From Flavobacteriales bacterium UBA1937 (GTDB taxonomy: Bacteria; Bacteroidota; Bacteroidia; Flavobacteriales; Weeksellaceae), in contig DDFD01000016.1 of the NCBI GenBank assembly GCA_002337005.1, positions 45,252-109,251 of the forward strand: a DNA stretch of 64,000 nucleotides, in the 5' to 3' direction. The notes under the pieces were generated by a model. That model was not told the DNA's origin, did not search any database, and saw only the letters and a program-made list of their open reading frames with translations. Below, in pieces: positions 55,519 through 64,000 of the stretch. The position numbers and the translations under genes are program-made. Each line of letters starts with the position of its first letter. Within the stretch, counting starts at the first letter, position 1.

Positions 55519-56669
55519 TACTTTTTTTTCAAAATAATTTCGTTGTAACATTCTAAAAAAGTTTGAGAAAAAACATACCAATTTAAATTTTCTTGATAAT
55601 AATTATATGATTTCAAAAACATACTATTCATCTCATTAGAATTAGAAAATAGTTTTTCGAAAAAGTTGACATAATCATCTACAGCCGCTTCTTTATCAAA
55701 TAAAAAACCATTAATACCCTGTTTGACCACTGAAGAAATACCCCCTGTATTCCTTGAAACATTTATCATGCCATAAGCTGAGGCTTCACTAAATACAATA
55801 CCATAGCATTCCTCTAAACTCGGGACGAACATAAAATGTGATTTCAAATAAATTTCTAACATTAGCTTCACATCATCTTCTTTATTTTTATCTAAAAAAC
55901 CTAAATATTTTAAATATTCCCTTTCCACTGGAGGTTTCACTCCCATACAATATAAATTGACTTTATGTCCTTTTTTGATTAATTTATCTATAGTATCAAT
56001 AACTAAATCACCTCCTTTTCTCTCCCAACTTACACCTGAAAAAATAAAATTAAACCCATTATTAAATTCTTTATTAGAAAATTTTTCTGGGGTTGGTAGA
56101 TTAGCCCCTAATTTAGTTTCTTTTAGTTTGGATTCAGAAATTTTATAATAATTCGAGGCATAGTCAAATGCCCACTTAGAAGGGAAAATTATTTTTTTAG
56201 ATTTCCTAAAAGCTAACCTCTGAAGAATTGATGCTTCATATATTGAAAAAGTAGAAAAACTTTTATAATTTGGATAATAATCCTTAATTTGATCTAATGA
56301 TGTATCATTAAAAAAAATAATAGGAATTTTAGTATTTAGTAAAGAAATTTGAGCACTTGAAGCTGGACTAAATAAAATATCTACTTCTGAATATTTAATT
56401 TTCTTTTTTAAATATCTCCTTGAAAAAAAAGCAGATAAAAAAGTAAATTCTTCTTGAATGAGTTTTTTAGAAAAAAATCGATGAATAGTATTATAAACCA
56501 TTAGTAACCTGTGATAAAGTCTAGGAAAAACTATTGGGGATATATTTACAATCTCAAAACCAGCATTTTCAATAGCTTTTGTAAGTGAATAGTGAGTTCC
56601 TGACCAAACTCTTTTATTCTCTGGATTTTGCAAGCAAAAATACCCAACCTTAATTTTATCTATTTCCAT
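55518..56669 (-). CDS. GT4-like glycosyltransferase
   Basis: This 383-residue GT-B enzyme starts KIKVGYFCLQNPENKRVWSGTHYSLTKAI, a start reminiscent of trehalose/capsule GT4 enzymes, and has FFNDTSLDQIKDYYP and IFPSKWAFDYASNYY in the N-terminal half. The C-terminal domain has IFSGVSWERKGGDLVID, FVPSLEECYGIVFSEASAYGM (E-x7-E) and GGISSVVKQGINGFL. The start lies inside the end of the GT2 gene before it (14-base overlap), and the stop is TAATG-coupled to the GT-D gene. Donor unknown. Confidence 0.87.
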   Translation of the reverse strand: MEIDKIKVGYFCLQNPENKRVWSGTHYSLTKAIENAGFEIVNISPIVFPRLYHRLLMVYNTIHRFFSKKLIQEEFTFLSAFFSRRYLKKKIKYSEVDILFSPASSAQISLLNTKIPIIFFNDTSLDQIKDYYPNYKSFSTFSIYEASILQRLAFRKSKKIIFPSKWAFDYASNYYKISESKLKETKLGANLPTPEKFSNKEFNNGFNFIFSGVSWERKGGDLVIDTIDKLIKKGHKVNLYCMGVKPPVEREYLKYLGFLDKNKEDDVKLMLEIYLKSHFMFVPSLEECYGIVFSEASAYGMINVSRNTGGISSVVKQGINGFLFDKEAAVDDYVNFFEKLFSNSNEMNSMFLKSYNYYQENLNWYVFSQTFLECYNEIILKKK

Positions 56670-57564
56670 ATAGCAGTTTATTTAAAATACTTTTTAATAA
56701 ATTTAAAACTTCTTTATTTTGTTTATAAAAAGTAAATAAAAATATAATAAAAAATATATCTAAAAATCCAACTTTAGGAATTGAAAATATTTGATAATAA
56801 TAGTAATTTATTAATTTTAATTTTTGATTTTTTGTTAGTTTAAAAAAATAATCAAATAGCAATTCTCGTGAATTATTTAGATGCGCTATCTTTTTGTTTA
56901 AAATATCACTATTATTACCTGAAATATTTAATGAGGTTAATCTAACAAATACAATTGCCTCATTTATTGTAAAAATATCTTTATTCTCTGAAAAGTCAAT
57001 AATTGCTCTATCATCTGAACTCCAAGCTGCATAATAATTTTTAAACTTATATTTTTGATATTTTTTTGTATTAAAAATAAACTCAGATAATGTAGCTCTA
57101 TTTTCTCCTCGAATCTTTCTTAAATAACTATCTATTGCATTTTCAAATTTAGGATGTTCTGCTCTTTGCATTATTTCTCCATCTTTTTTATTTATCAAGA
57201 CCGAAGAAAATCTCACCACATGAGAAGTTTTTTCTATTTCTGGAAAATTTTTATAAAACGCTTCTACTACATTCTGCCCTAAAACATCATCATCACCTAA
57301 AATCATCAACCACTCTTCATCTTGCATCATGTCCATGCAGCGTTCCCATTGTTTGACCAATGAAATGTTTCCCAGATTATCATTAAATCTTTTGTAAGTA
57401 AAATTAAATTTTCCTTGATATTTTTCTAATATTTCTTTAGGAGCATTAGGACTTGCGTCATCTCCAATATACACATGAAATCTCTGGTCTATTTGTTGCG
57501 CAAGAGACTCTAGGGTTTTTTCAAAAAAAATAATTTTATAATATGGGATAACTATTGCAAGCAT
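56656..57564 (-). CDS. GT2-family glycosyltransferase
   Basis: This 302-residue protein starts LAIVIPYYKIIFFEKTLESL and has YIGDDASPNAPKEIL and MILGDDDVLGQNVVEAF (metal site about 95). The sequence GDDAS in place of NDGS and the later motif AAWSSDDRAIIDFSE are seen in a GT2 subgroup of capsule loci. Its C-terminus is hydrophobic (FLDIFFIIFLFTFY). Its gene overlaps the GT4 gene after it by 14 bases and lies 24 bases after another GT2 gene. Confidence 0.85.
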   Translation of the reverse strand: MLAIVIPYYKIIFFEKTLESLAQQIDQRFHVYIGDDASPNAPKEILEKYQGKFNFTYKRFNDNLGNISLVKQWERCMDMMQDEEWLMILGDDDVLGQNVVEAFYKNFPEIEKTSHVVRFSSVLINKKDGEIMQRAEHPKFENAIDSYLRKIRGENRATLSEFIFNTKKYQKYKFKNYYAAWSSDDRAIIDFSENKDIFTINEAIVFVRLTSLNISGNNSDILNKKIAHLNNSRELLFDYFFKLTKNQKLKLINYYYYQIFSIPKVGFLDIFFIIFLFTFYKQNKEVLNLLKSILNKLLYGNR

Positions 57565-57588
57565 TTAACTAAAATATTTTTCTTACTT

Positions 57589-58440
57589 TCATATTAATCT
57601 TTTTATGGCAAAATAAATCTTAAAAATGAAATTATTATACAACTTATTATTTGCAAATTCTAAGCTTTCATTAACTTTCATTAATTCTGAAATTTGATTA
57701 TTTTTCTTTTCAATCAGCCGCAAAAAAAACTTCATTTTAAGTTGTTCATCAATATCTTTAAAAATTTTTGAAAATACTACTATTTCATTTTTAATCATTA
57801 TATTATAATTTTTAGTCATACTATTTTTATGAACTCTATATAATGCGTGCCTTTTTTTAATAATTATGTGCTTAAGGCTGTTCTGTTGAAACAAATTAAT
57901 CCAAAAAAACCAGTCTTCTTTTGCTTTCAAATCAACATCAAAAAACGGAATTCTACTTTTTCTAAAAATTCCACAATGAATGGGTATGGAATATTCTATA
58001 TCCCAATCAAATAACATACTTTCGTATGATATATGCTTATCAATAAAAGAACAATGATTTTGTAGAATTGATACAGAATTAAATAATTGAAAATCGGTTA
58101 TGATTAAATCACAATTTTCAAAATAAAGTTTGGAATCAATAAATTTGGATTTATGAATCATATCATCACTATCCAAAAACTGTATCCACTCCCCTTTTGC
58201 CTCACTAATTCCTGCATTTCTTGCAGAACTTAATCCTCCATTTTCCTTGTAGATATATCTGAACCTATTGTCTTTTTCTAGCCATCTTTTTGCAATTTCT
58301 TCGGTATTATCTGGGCTACCGTCATTTATAATAATACATTCCCAATTTGGGTAAGTTTGTTCATAGACAGATTGCAGACATTCATCTAAAAACTGAGCCT
58401 GTAAATAACAAGGGACTATAACCGAAATCAAAGGATTCAA
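57589..58440 (-). CDS. GT2-family glycosyltransferase with TTG start
   Basis: This 283-residue protein starts at TTG (58440), followed at once by the GT2 core LISVIVPCYLQAQFLDECLQSV; an in-frame stop two codons upstream leaves no other start. INDGSPDNTEEIAKRW, GLSSARNAGISEA and IQFLDSDDMIHKSKF (DxD about 89-93) complete the fold. ISYESMLFDWDIEYSIPIHCGIFRK resembles WbbL-like capsule GT2 proteins. It follows the Wzc kinase gene after a 114-base gap in which I see no promoter or terminator, and begins the run of 15 glycosyltransferases. Confidence 0.87.
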   Translation of the reverse strand: MNPLISVIVPCYLQAQFLDECLQSVYEQTYPNWECIIINDGSPDNTEEIAKRWLEKDNRFRYIYKENGGLSSARNAGISEAKGEWIQFLDSDDMIHKSKFIDSKLYFENCDLIITDFQLFNSVSILQNHCSFIDKHISYESMLFDWDIEYSIPIHCGIFRKSRIPFFDVDLKAKEDWFFWINLFQQNSLKHIIIKKRHALYRVHKNSMTKNYNIMIKNEIVVFSKIFKDIDEQLKMKFFLRLIEKKNNQISELMKVNESLEFANNKLYNNFIFKIYFAIKRLI

Positions 58441-58554
58441 AACTTATAATTGATTTAAATAATAATATCTAATTCACTAATCCTAAATCATTTTAAATAG
58501 AAAAAGAATTTATTCTGCTTATCATTATTTTATGCATTATTGCTTCCTAAAATA

Positions 58555-60930
58555 TTAATCCAAAAACAAAATTTTCTTCCACCATTTTTTCTTCTCATTA
58601 TCTGCCGTGTAAGAATAGCCATAACCATATTTGTAACCATAACCATATTTATTACTATAAGTAAGATTAAGATAGCTTACATCATTCAGCACAATTGCCA
58701 TTTTACCTTTGGCGTGGTCTCTGTAAATCTGGTTAGCAAATTCTATCATGTCTTTGTCTGTATATTCTGACCTCGCTAAGAATAAGAGTACATCTGTATG
58801 TTTTATGAGATTGTAGGTATCCCCAACCATTAACATAGGTGCGGAGTCTATTACAATATAATCAAAATGCTCTTTGGCATAATCTAATAATTCTTTGAAC
58901 TTATCACTTTCCAGCAATTCATTAGGATTAGGAGCTATCGCACCAGAATGGATAACTTTTAGGTTTTTATTAAGTGTAGATTCTGTAATAAAATTTTTAG
59001 CTTCAGATTTATAATTACTTAAAAATTCTGACAATCCCTCTCCTTTTAATTGCATAAATCTCTTGAGCTGAGGATTACGAATATCTGCACCAATAAGCAA
59101 AACATTTTTAGTTTGTGCTAGGGTAAGTGCTGAATTTACAGAAATGGTGGTTTTACCTTCTCCTTTTACAGAAGAAGATATTAAAATTATTGGACAATTG
59201 TTTTCTTTGTTAAAAAAATATTTGATATTAGAAATCAAAATCCTAAAGGATTCTGCAAAGGATGACAAATCATTTTTACCAATTACGTGGCTATCTCCTT
59301 TTTCTATACTAGGAATTTCAGCCACCACAGGAATATCTTTTGCTATTTCTAAAATCTCGTATTTTGAATGTACATAAGTATCTAAAGAATTCTTAATAAA
59401 GAAAAATATAAGAGGTAAGAAGAATCCAAAACCGTAGGCAAACATCATAATTTTGCTTACATTAGGTGTCATAATACCTGTGGTATATGCAGGATTAAGA
59501 ACTTTTACCTTAGGTGTAGTTACTGCCAAAGACATAGAAATTTCTTCGTTTTTCTGTAATAAATACAAATAAAGAGATTCTTTTATTTTTTGTTGACGGT
59601 CTATGTTCTTGAAGAAGTTTTCTTGTTCAGGGAACATCGTCATTTCATTTTTATATTGAGAAATTTTTCCTTGTTGATAAGATAGATTATTGGTTAAAAG
59701 CTCTCTAGATTTGGCTAAACTCTCTTTAATTAAACTTTTTAATTGAGACAAATCTTTATTAAATTGAACAATCATTGGGTTGGCAGGAGTCGCTTGTCTT
59801 AGTGTTTTGTTTTTGAGTAGAACTAACTCATTGTACTGAGAAATAAGACCTTCAGCTGAGTTAGGAATACCAATATTAGTAGGCAATAATTGGTCATTAG
59901 AAGCGTTTAACATTCTCATAACCGTGTTCACCATTTCTAATTGAGCATTGAGCTCTAATAATTTTTGTGCCCCTGTATCTAATCCATTGATGCTATTTTG
60001 AGCTTGAGTTTCGATGTCAAATACATTATTAGCTCTTTTAAAATCTGTTTTTTTTCCTTCAATATTTGATAATTCTCTGGTAATTAGCTTCAATCTTTCA
60101 TTAATGAATGCTGCAGAATTTCTAGCTTCTAGTTTTTTGTCATTATCTGCGTCTTTATTGTACTGAACGATCAATTCATTGATAATATCTTCTGATTTTT
60201 GAGGAATAGTGCCCCTGTGGATGATATCCAGAATATTGGTATCATTACTAGAATAATTGACAATAATACCTCCTTCTATACCATCTGCTACATTTTTATA
60301 ATTTAAGAAATTTACCTCTATAAAACCTTTATAATTAATTGCTGGATTTTGACTAATAATAATTGTCCCAAAATCTAGTTCATAAAGTTGATTATAATTA
60401 TATATTTTGGCATGATTTCCTGCGGCATCTGCTAGAATATATGAGCTATGATTTAAAGATTTTATTTGATACGAAGCTCCTCCAAATTTTTTTTCATTTT
60501 TAAGAGAAACAATTTTGCCATAAAATGGTGCCTCATCACCATAAAGAAGATCATCTTTAAATCTTCCTTTATTGGTAAAAACCACATCTAAATTAAGTTG
60601 TTTTACAACATTATTAAGAAGAGGCTTAGCTTTAAAAAGTACAATCTCATCTGCTATAGAATTCTTAGAAATCCCACCAGTACCCATACTTTGCAGGTCA
60701 TTTAAACCAATAACTCCTGTAGATTTTTTCATAGAAGTATTAAAATAAACAGAAGCTTGAGAACTATAAACAGGAATCGTATATCTTATATATATTTTAG
60801 CACATATAATAAAAAAAATTAAGGAAAGAACAAACCAATACCAAACTCTAATGTATTTAAAAAGTTCTTTTTTAAATTCTATTTTTCTCACTCTCTGCGG
60901 TAGAGACTGTATCGCTTGTAATGATTCCAT
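58555..60930 (-). CDS. wzc: Wzc-type polysaccharide co-polymerase / BY-type tyrosine kinase (second copy)
   Basis: This 791-residue inner-membrane protein has TM1 WYWFVLSLIFFIICAKIYI, a periplasmic helical region with PAQ-like FPEQENFFKNIDRQQKIKESLYLYLLQ, TM2 near 500, Walker A SSSVKGEGKT (about 593), Walker A-prime VLLIGADIRNPQ, Walker B YIVIDSAPM (about 693) and a C-terminal tail with nine Tyr residues between about 750 and 775 (NKYGYGYKYGYGYSY). It is about the same length and layout as the protein at 8312-10678, so each polysaccharide locus has its own kinase. It follows its Wza gene after 2 bases. Confidence 0.95.
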   Translation of the reverse strand: MESLQAIQSLPQRVRKIEFKKELFKYIRVWYWFVLSLIFFIICAKIYIRYTIPVYSSQASVYFNTSMKKSTGVIGLNDLQSMGTGGISKNSIADEIVLFKAKPLLNNVVKQLNLDVVFTNKGRFKDDLLYGDEAPFYGKIVSLKNEKKFGGASYQIKSLNHSSYILADAAGNHAKIYNYNQLYELDFGTIIISQNPAINYKGFIEVNFLNYKNVADGIEGGIIVNYSSNDTNILDIIHRGTIPQKSEDIINELIVQYNKDADNDKKLEARNSAAFINERLKLITRELSNIEGKKTDFKRANNVFDIETQAQNSINGLDTGAQKLLELNAQLEMVNTVMRMLNASNDQLLPTNIGIPNSAEGLISQYNELVLLKNKTLRQATPANPMIVQFNKDLSQLKSLIKESLAKSRELLTNNLSYQQGKISQYKNEMTMFPEQENFFKNIDRQQKIKESLYLYLLQKNEEISMSLAVTTPKVKVLNPAYTTGIMTPNVSKIMMFAYGFGFFLPLIFFFIKNSLDTYVHSKYEILEIAKDIPVVAEIPSIEKGDSHVIGKNDLSSFAESFRILISNIKYFFNKENNCPIILISSSVKGEGKTTISVNSALTLAQTKNVLLIGADIRNPQLKRFMQLKGEGLSEFLSNYKSEAKNFITESTLNKNLKVIHSGAIAPNPNELLESDKFKELLDYAKEHFDYIVIDSAPMLMVGDTYNLIKHTDVLLFLARSEYTDKDMIEFANQIYRDHAKGKMAIVLNDVSYLNLTYSNKYGYGYKYGYGYSYTADNEKKKWWKKILFLD

Positions 60931-60932
60931 TA

Positions 60933-61712
60933 TTATCTAAATAAATTATAAACTACCAAGGCTAGTCCTAATAAACCTGAATAGGTTAGTACTTTTGTAA
61001 GAACTGGTGTTTTTTTCGCCAATATTTGGGCATCTCTGTTTGGCAAAGCATATAAGATGTCATTATTTTGTATGTAATAATACGGCGAATTAGAAATGTT
61101 ATAATCTGTAAGATCTAATGTAATAGTTTGGTCTATTCCGTTTACATTTCTAATCAATCTAATGTTTTTGAGGTCGGCATTTTCATTAGTTCCTCCTCCT
61201 ATAGCTACTGCTTGTAATATATTTAATTTTTCATTGCTATAACCTATCTGACCTCTAGCACCAAATTCCCCCAAAAAAGTTAATTTAAGATTATTTTGTT
61301 TAATGATGACAATAGGCTCTACTAGATATTTTTTCAACCTCTGTTCTATATCTGTTTTTAGTTCATCAACCGTCATACCTTCTGCTTTAATTTTTCCTAA
61401 AGTTGGGAAATTGATTTCACCTTCTTTATCGATAGTATAAGCCAAGTCATTACCTGAAGAACTACCTGTCCCGTTACTATTTATTTGAGAAATAGTACCT
61501 AGATTAAATGGTTTAATAGCAATCTCGTCATACCCTGTAACTTTGATGTCTAGAATATCACCTATCATCAACTTATTCCCTAAATATTTGGCTTGGGTAA
61601 TTGCAGCGTTGTAATTAATGTCTTTGTCCATGTAAATCATGTCTTTTTTAGGGGCACACGAAAACAAAAACAATAAAATGAGTATCGAAAAAAATTTATG
61701 TATAAACTTCAC
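60933..61712 (-). CDS. wza: Wza-type polysaccharide export outer-membrane lipoprotein (second copy)
   Basis: I place the start at the GTG at 61712, giving 259 residues with a lipoprotein signal (FFSILILLFLFSC). A longer reading from 61787 would include a hairpin terminator and a -7 box, so it is rejected. The export domain has KLMIGDILDIKVTGYDEIAIKPFN, the SLBB region ILGEFGARGQIGYSNEKLNILQAVAIGGG, and a C-terminal hydrophobic helix (YSGLLGLALVVYNLF). It should form the outer-membrane channel for the polymer controlled by the adjacent Wzc. It is the first gene of the larger polysaccharide operon. Confidence 0.93.
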   Translation of the reverse strand: MKFIHKFFSILILLFLFSCAPKKDMIYMDKDINYNAAITQAKYLGNKLMIGDILDIKVTGYDEIAIKPFNLGTISQINSNGTGSSSGNDLAYTIDKEGEINFPTLGKIKAEGMTVDELKTDIEQRLKKYLVEPIVIIKQNNLKLTFLGEFGARGQIGYSNEKLNILQAVAIGGGTNENADLKNIRLIRNVNGIDQTITLDLTDYNISNSPYYYIQNNDILYALPNRDAQILAKKTPVLTKVLTYSGLLGLALVVYNLFR

Positions 61713-61731
61713 AATAGGATATTTAGTTAAA

Positions 61732-61739
61732 CAAAAATA
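61732..61739 (-). promoter_or_regulatory. Candidate -7 box TATTTTTG for the larger polysaccharide operon
   Basis: The minus strand reads TATTTTTG, matching TAnnTTTG, 20 bases before the GTG start of wza. The spacing is close to that seen before the glyA and GDPD starts, and the box lies after the terminator of the upstream gene, so it is a plausible promoter for the 24 genes that follow. Confidence 0.5.
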
Positions 61740-61781
61740 TAAATAAAATATTAATACTTTTGAAAATATTAAAGTAAATAA

Positions 61782-61807
61782 AAACACAGCAATATTTTAC
61801 TGTGTTT
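61782..61807 (-). terminator. Hairpin terminator after the outer-membrane protein gene
   Basis: Arms AAACACAG and CTGTGTTT (8 bp) enclose a 10-base loop, 17 bases after the stop. The minus strand continues TTATTTACTTT, a modest U tract. It separates this gene from the wza operon. Confidence 0.7.
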
Positions 61808-61823
61808 CTATATTTTTTTATTC

Positions 61824-62447
61824 TTAGTTAAAGTAGTAACTTACTCCAATCCCTAAAAGCCTATTCCATGTTCTATGATCTGTATAATTTGGATATACCT
61901 TGGTTAATCCTTGATCATATCTTAAATATACTTCCATCTTATCACTTACCACATATCCAAAACCAGATGATACAGAAATGTTTAATTTTTTCATATCATC
62001 ATCTCTTAAATTGATATATCCAGCTTCATAGTTGGTAGGACCTGCTCTTTTTTCTGAAACATTATATGCAACTCTAGGACCTAGCATAAAATAAAAGTTT
62101 TCAAAGAAACCCCTATAAAAATGGAATTTACCATAAAGAGCTAAAGCCACAAAATCATTTCTATAGTATTGCCTACCTTGCTCTAAGATGGTCTTTTCTC
62201 CTTCCATACTATATTCTACTACAGGAAAAATATAATATCTTAATGGTGAATAGATACTTCTCTGAAATGTCTCTAAAGGAATTTCAGCAAAAAAACCTAA
62301 CGATGGTGCAATTCTACCTCTAGAAAAATCATGAATTCCTTCTATAGAAGAAGAGTGTACGTTGCCTGTCATCCCCCATTTGAATTCTTGCGAAAAGAAA
62401 AACACAGAGAATAAAAATGAAAGTATTACATAAAATTTTCTCATCAT
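61824..62447 (-). CDS. Small outer-membrane beta-barrel protein
   Basis: This 207-residue protein has a signal peptide (LSFLFSVFFFSQ) and alternating short strands with aromatic and Gly residues, ending in GVSYYFN, whose terminal Phe-Asn resembles the C-terminal strand of outer-membrane barrels. Segments such as FYFMLGPRVAYNV and VSSGFGYVVSDKMEVYLRYDQG look like the porin-family outer-membrane domain (PF13568) of Bacteroidota. Its function is unknown. The gene lies between glyA and wza, with terminators before and after it, so it is a single-gene unit. A link with the polysaccharide locus cannot be shown. Confidence 0.8.
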   Translation of the reverse strand: MMRKFYVILSFLFSVFFFSQEFKWGMTGNVHSSSIEGIHDFSRGRIAPSLGFFAEIPLETFQRSIYSPLRYYIFPVVEYSMEGEKTILEQGRQYYRNDFVALALYGKFHFYRGFFENFYFMLGPRVAYNVSEKRAGPTNYEAGYINLRDDDMKKLNISVSSGFGYVVSDKMEVYLRYDQGLTKVYPNYTDHRTWNRLLGIGVSYYFN

Positions 62448-62486
62448 ATATTGTTATAGTCTATTTAAGTAAGTATCTACTATAAA

Positions 62487-62528
62487 ACTGAAAACTTTTT
62501 AATTTATTACCCTTAAAAAGTTTTCAGT
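62487..62528 (-). terminator. Intrinsic terminator after glyA
   Basis: Two perfect 16-base arms (62487-62502 and 62513-62528, reading ACTGAAAACTTTTTAA and its complement) enclose a 10-base loop, 51 bases after the glyA stop. The minus strand continues TTTATAG, giving a short U tract. Confidence 0.75.
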
Positions 62529-62579
62529 CAATCAATTAATTAACAAATTAATTACTTTAAATTGTGTTATCCAAAAAAA

Positions 62580-63851
62580 TTAAGCATTAAATAATGCTCT
62601 TCCGTTCATTAATTCATGAACTTTTTTCTTAGAAACTTCCAAAACATTTTCATTATTAATGTTTAGCACCACATCATTAATTAGCTCTGCTACAGTATCC
62701 ATATCTTTTTCTACCAAACCTCTAGTTGTAATGGCGGCAGTTCCTAATCTAATTCCTGAAGTAATAAACGGAGATTTATCATCATAAGGAACCATATTTT
62801 TATTACAGGTAATATCTGCTTTTACCAATGCTTTTTCAGTTTCTTTACCGTTTACATTTTTATTTCTAAGGTCAACTAGCATTAAGTGATTGTCTGTACC
62901 ACCACTCACAATATCAAAACCTCTATCAATCATTGCTTTTGCTAATGCCTGAGAATTAGCTATTACTTGTTTCGCATAAATTTCAAATTTTTGATCTAGA
63001 GCTTCACCGTAAGCCACCGCTTTTGCTGCAATCACGTGTTCTAATGGTCCACCCTGAGTTCCTGGGAAAACCGCACCATCTAGTACAGCGCTCATCATTT
63101 TGGTTTCTCCTTTTGGTGTTTTATGACCGTAGGTATTTTCGAAATCTTTGCCCATCATAATCATACCGCCTCTAGGCCCTCTCAAAGTTTTATGAGTAGT
63201 AGTAGTTACCACATGACAATGTTCAAAAGGAGAATTGAGTAATCCTTTTGCCACCAAACCAGCAGGATGCGCAATATCTGCCCAAAGTGTAGCTCCTACT
63301 TCATCTGCAATTTCTCTAAATTTAGCATAATCTAAATCTCTAGAATAGGCAGAAAATCCTGCAATCATCATTTTAGGCTTTTCTCTAAGTGCTACTTCAC
63401 GCATTTGATTATAATCAATCAAACCTGTTTCTTTTTCTACACCATAAAAAACTGGTCGGAAATTAATTCCAGAAAAATTAACGTGAGAACCATGAGTAAG
63501 GTGACCACCCATAGATAAATCCATCCCCATTACCGTATCGCCTGGTTTTAAAACAGACAAATAAACTGCTGCATTAGCCTGAGAACCAGAGTGCGGCTGT
63601 ACATTGGCATATTCTACCCCGAAAAGTTGTTTTGCTCTTTCAATTGCCAAAGTTTCTACCTCATCTACCACTTCGCAACCTCCGTAGTATCTTCTACCAG
63701 GATAACCTTCTGCGTATTTATTGGTTAAGACACTTCCCATCGCTTTCATCACATTTTCAGAAACAAAATTTTCTGATGCAATCAGCTCTATACCATTGGT
63801 TTGTCTTTCTCTTTCTCTTTCAATTAGTTCAAAAATGATGTCGTTACTCAT
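62580..63851 (-). CDS. glyA: Serine hydroxymethyltransferase
   Basis: This 423-residue protein is a normal-length Gly[48 protein letters not shown], and [15 protein letters not shown] with the PLP Lys near 219, then [30 protein letters not shown] and [14 protein letters not shown]. It interconverts serine and glycine with tetrahydrofolate in the cytoplasm. It has its own -7 box and terminator and is a housekeeping flank of the polysaccharide locus. Confidence 0.98.
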   Translation of the reverse strand: MSNDIIFELIERERERQTNGIELIASENFVSENVMKAMGSVLTNKYAEGYPGRRYYGGCEVVDEVETLAIERAKQLFGVEYANVQPHSGSQANAAVYLSVLKPGDTVMGMDLSMGGHLTHGSHVNFSGINFRPVFYGVEKETGLIDYNQMREVALREKPKMMIAGFSAYSRDLDYAKFREIADEVGATLWADIAHPAGLVAKGLLNSPFEHCHVVTTTTHKTLRGPRGGMIMMGKDFENTYGHKTPKGETKMMSAVLDGAVFPGTQGGPLEHVIAAKAVAYGEALDQKFEIYAKQVIANSQALAKAMIDRGFDIVSGGTDNHLMLVDLRNKNVNGKETEKALVKADITCNKNMVPYDDKSPFITSGIRLGTAAITTRGLVEKDMDTVAELINDVVLNINNENVLEVSKKKVHELMNGRALFNA

Positions 63852-63870
63852 ATTAGATTTAAATTTTGCT

Positions 63871-63878
63871 CAAAAATA
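63871..63878 (-). promoter_or_regulatory. Candidate -7 box TATTTTTG for glyA
   Basis: The minus strand reads TATTTTTGAGC 19 bases before the glyA start, matching TAnnTTTG at the spacing seen for other genes here. The same short region carries a plus-strand box for the divergent ORF. Confidence 0.5.
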
Positions 63879-63890
63879 AGAAATTATACA

Positions 63891-63898
63891 GATATTTG
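63891..63898 (+). promoter_or_regulatory. Possible -7 box GATATTTG for the divergent ORF
   Basis: GATATTTGC differs from TATATTTGC only in the first base and lies 22 bases before the ATG at 63921. Weak on its own; the divergent layout with glyA supports it. Confidence 0.3.
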
Positions 63899-63920
63899 CG
63901 ATAAGTTTACATTAATAATT

Positions 63921-64000
63921 ATGGGAAAGAAAAAATATAAAAAACAATTGCTAAAATCCTTGAAATCATTAGGAAAATCTGAACATTTACTTCTAGAAAG
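63921..64000 (+). CDS. Partial ORF of unknown function, cut by the right edge
   Basis: An ATG at 63921 opens a frame to the window end (26 codons plus two bases) starting MGKKKYKKQLLKSLKSLGK, a very Lys-rich beginning. It is divergent from glyA with a promoter-like box upstream. Too little is visible to assign a family, and the frame could still end soon beyond the edge. Confidence 0.5.
   Translation, partial: MGKKKYKKQLLKSLKSLGKSEHLLLE

Noticed and set aside
61713..61787. Longer N-terminus for the second Wza protein
   Set aside because: The extra stretch contains a -7 box and part of the upstream terminator, and the lipoprotein signal is normal from the GTG at 61712.
1..64000. tRNA, rRNA, insertion sequence, integrase, UpxY/NusG-type antiterminator, or toxin-antitoxin genes
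   Set aside because: I looked for these on both strands, especially in gaps and at block borders, and found none that can be supported.

Overview
The window looks like a chromosomal segment of a Flavobacteriales bacterium (Bacteroidota), probably of the Chryseobacterium/Cloacibacterium type; the genus is inference. The DNA is very AT-rich, secreted proteins end in type IX secretion (T9SS) sorting domains, -7 boxes of the TAnnTTTG type sit just upstream of several starts, and Shine-Dalgarno sequences are weak. Apart from one M28 peptidase and a partial ORF at the right edge, everything is on the minus strand, so gene order below follows transcription from high to low coordinates.

63921-61824: a divergent partial ORF, glyA with an intrinsic terminator, and a small outer-membrane beta-barrel protein. 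61712-34439: a 24-gene surface-polysaccharide locus headed by Wza and a Wzc-type tyrosine kinase, followed by 15 glycosyltransferases (eight GT4-like, six GT2, one GT-D), an EpsG/Wzy-like polymerase, two unassigned polytopic membrane proteins, a pyruvyltransferase, an OafA-type acyltransferase with an SGNH domain, a left-handed beta-helix acetyltransferase and a GH88/GH105-like hydrolase. I see no flippase, initiating phosphoglycosyltransferase or nucleotide-sugar enzyme in this block.

34400-16446: a T9SS cargo block. It holds a plus-strand M28 aminopeptidase, three large secreted proteins (1368, 1007 and 2743 residues) that share a C-terminal module of about 500 residues behind unrelated heads, and a small membrane-anchored protein overlapping the end of the largest. 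The largest gene carries a 696-bp tandem duplication. recX follows.

15853-1: a second polysaccharide locus. PglC-, PglD-, PglE- and PglF-like enzymes (initiating transferase and UDP-di-N-acetylbacillosamine synthesis) lead into Wza, Wzc, a flippase, two GT4 enzymes and an EpsG-type polymerase. A separate promoter then drives a glycerol-phosphate module: a glycerophosphodiesterase lipoprotein, a fusion of glycerol-3-phosphate dehydrogenase with glycerol-3-phosphate cytidylyltransferase, and a CDP-glycerol glycerophosphotransferase cut by the window edge. This module, a possible teichoic-acid-like modification in a Gram-negative, is the most unusual system here. The second locus has the PglC and flippase that the first lacks, so the two may work together; that is inference.
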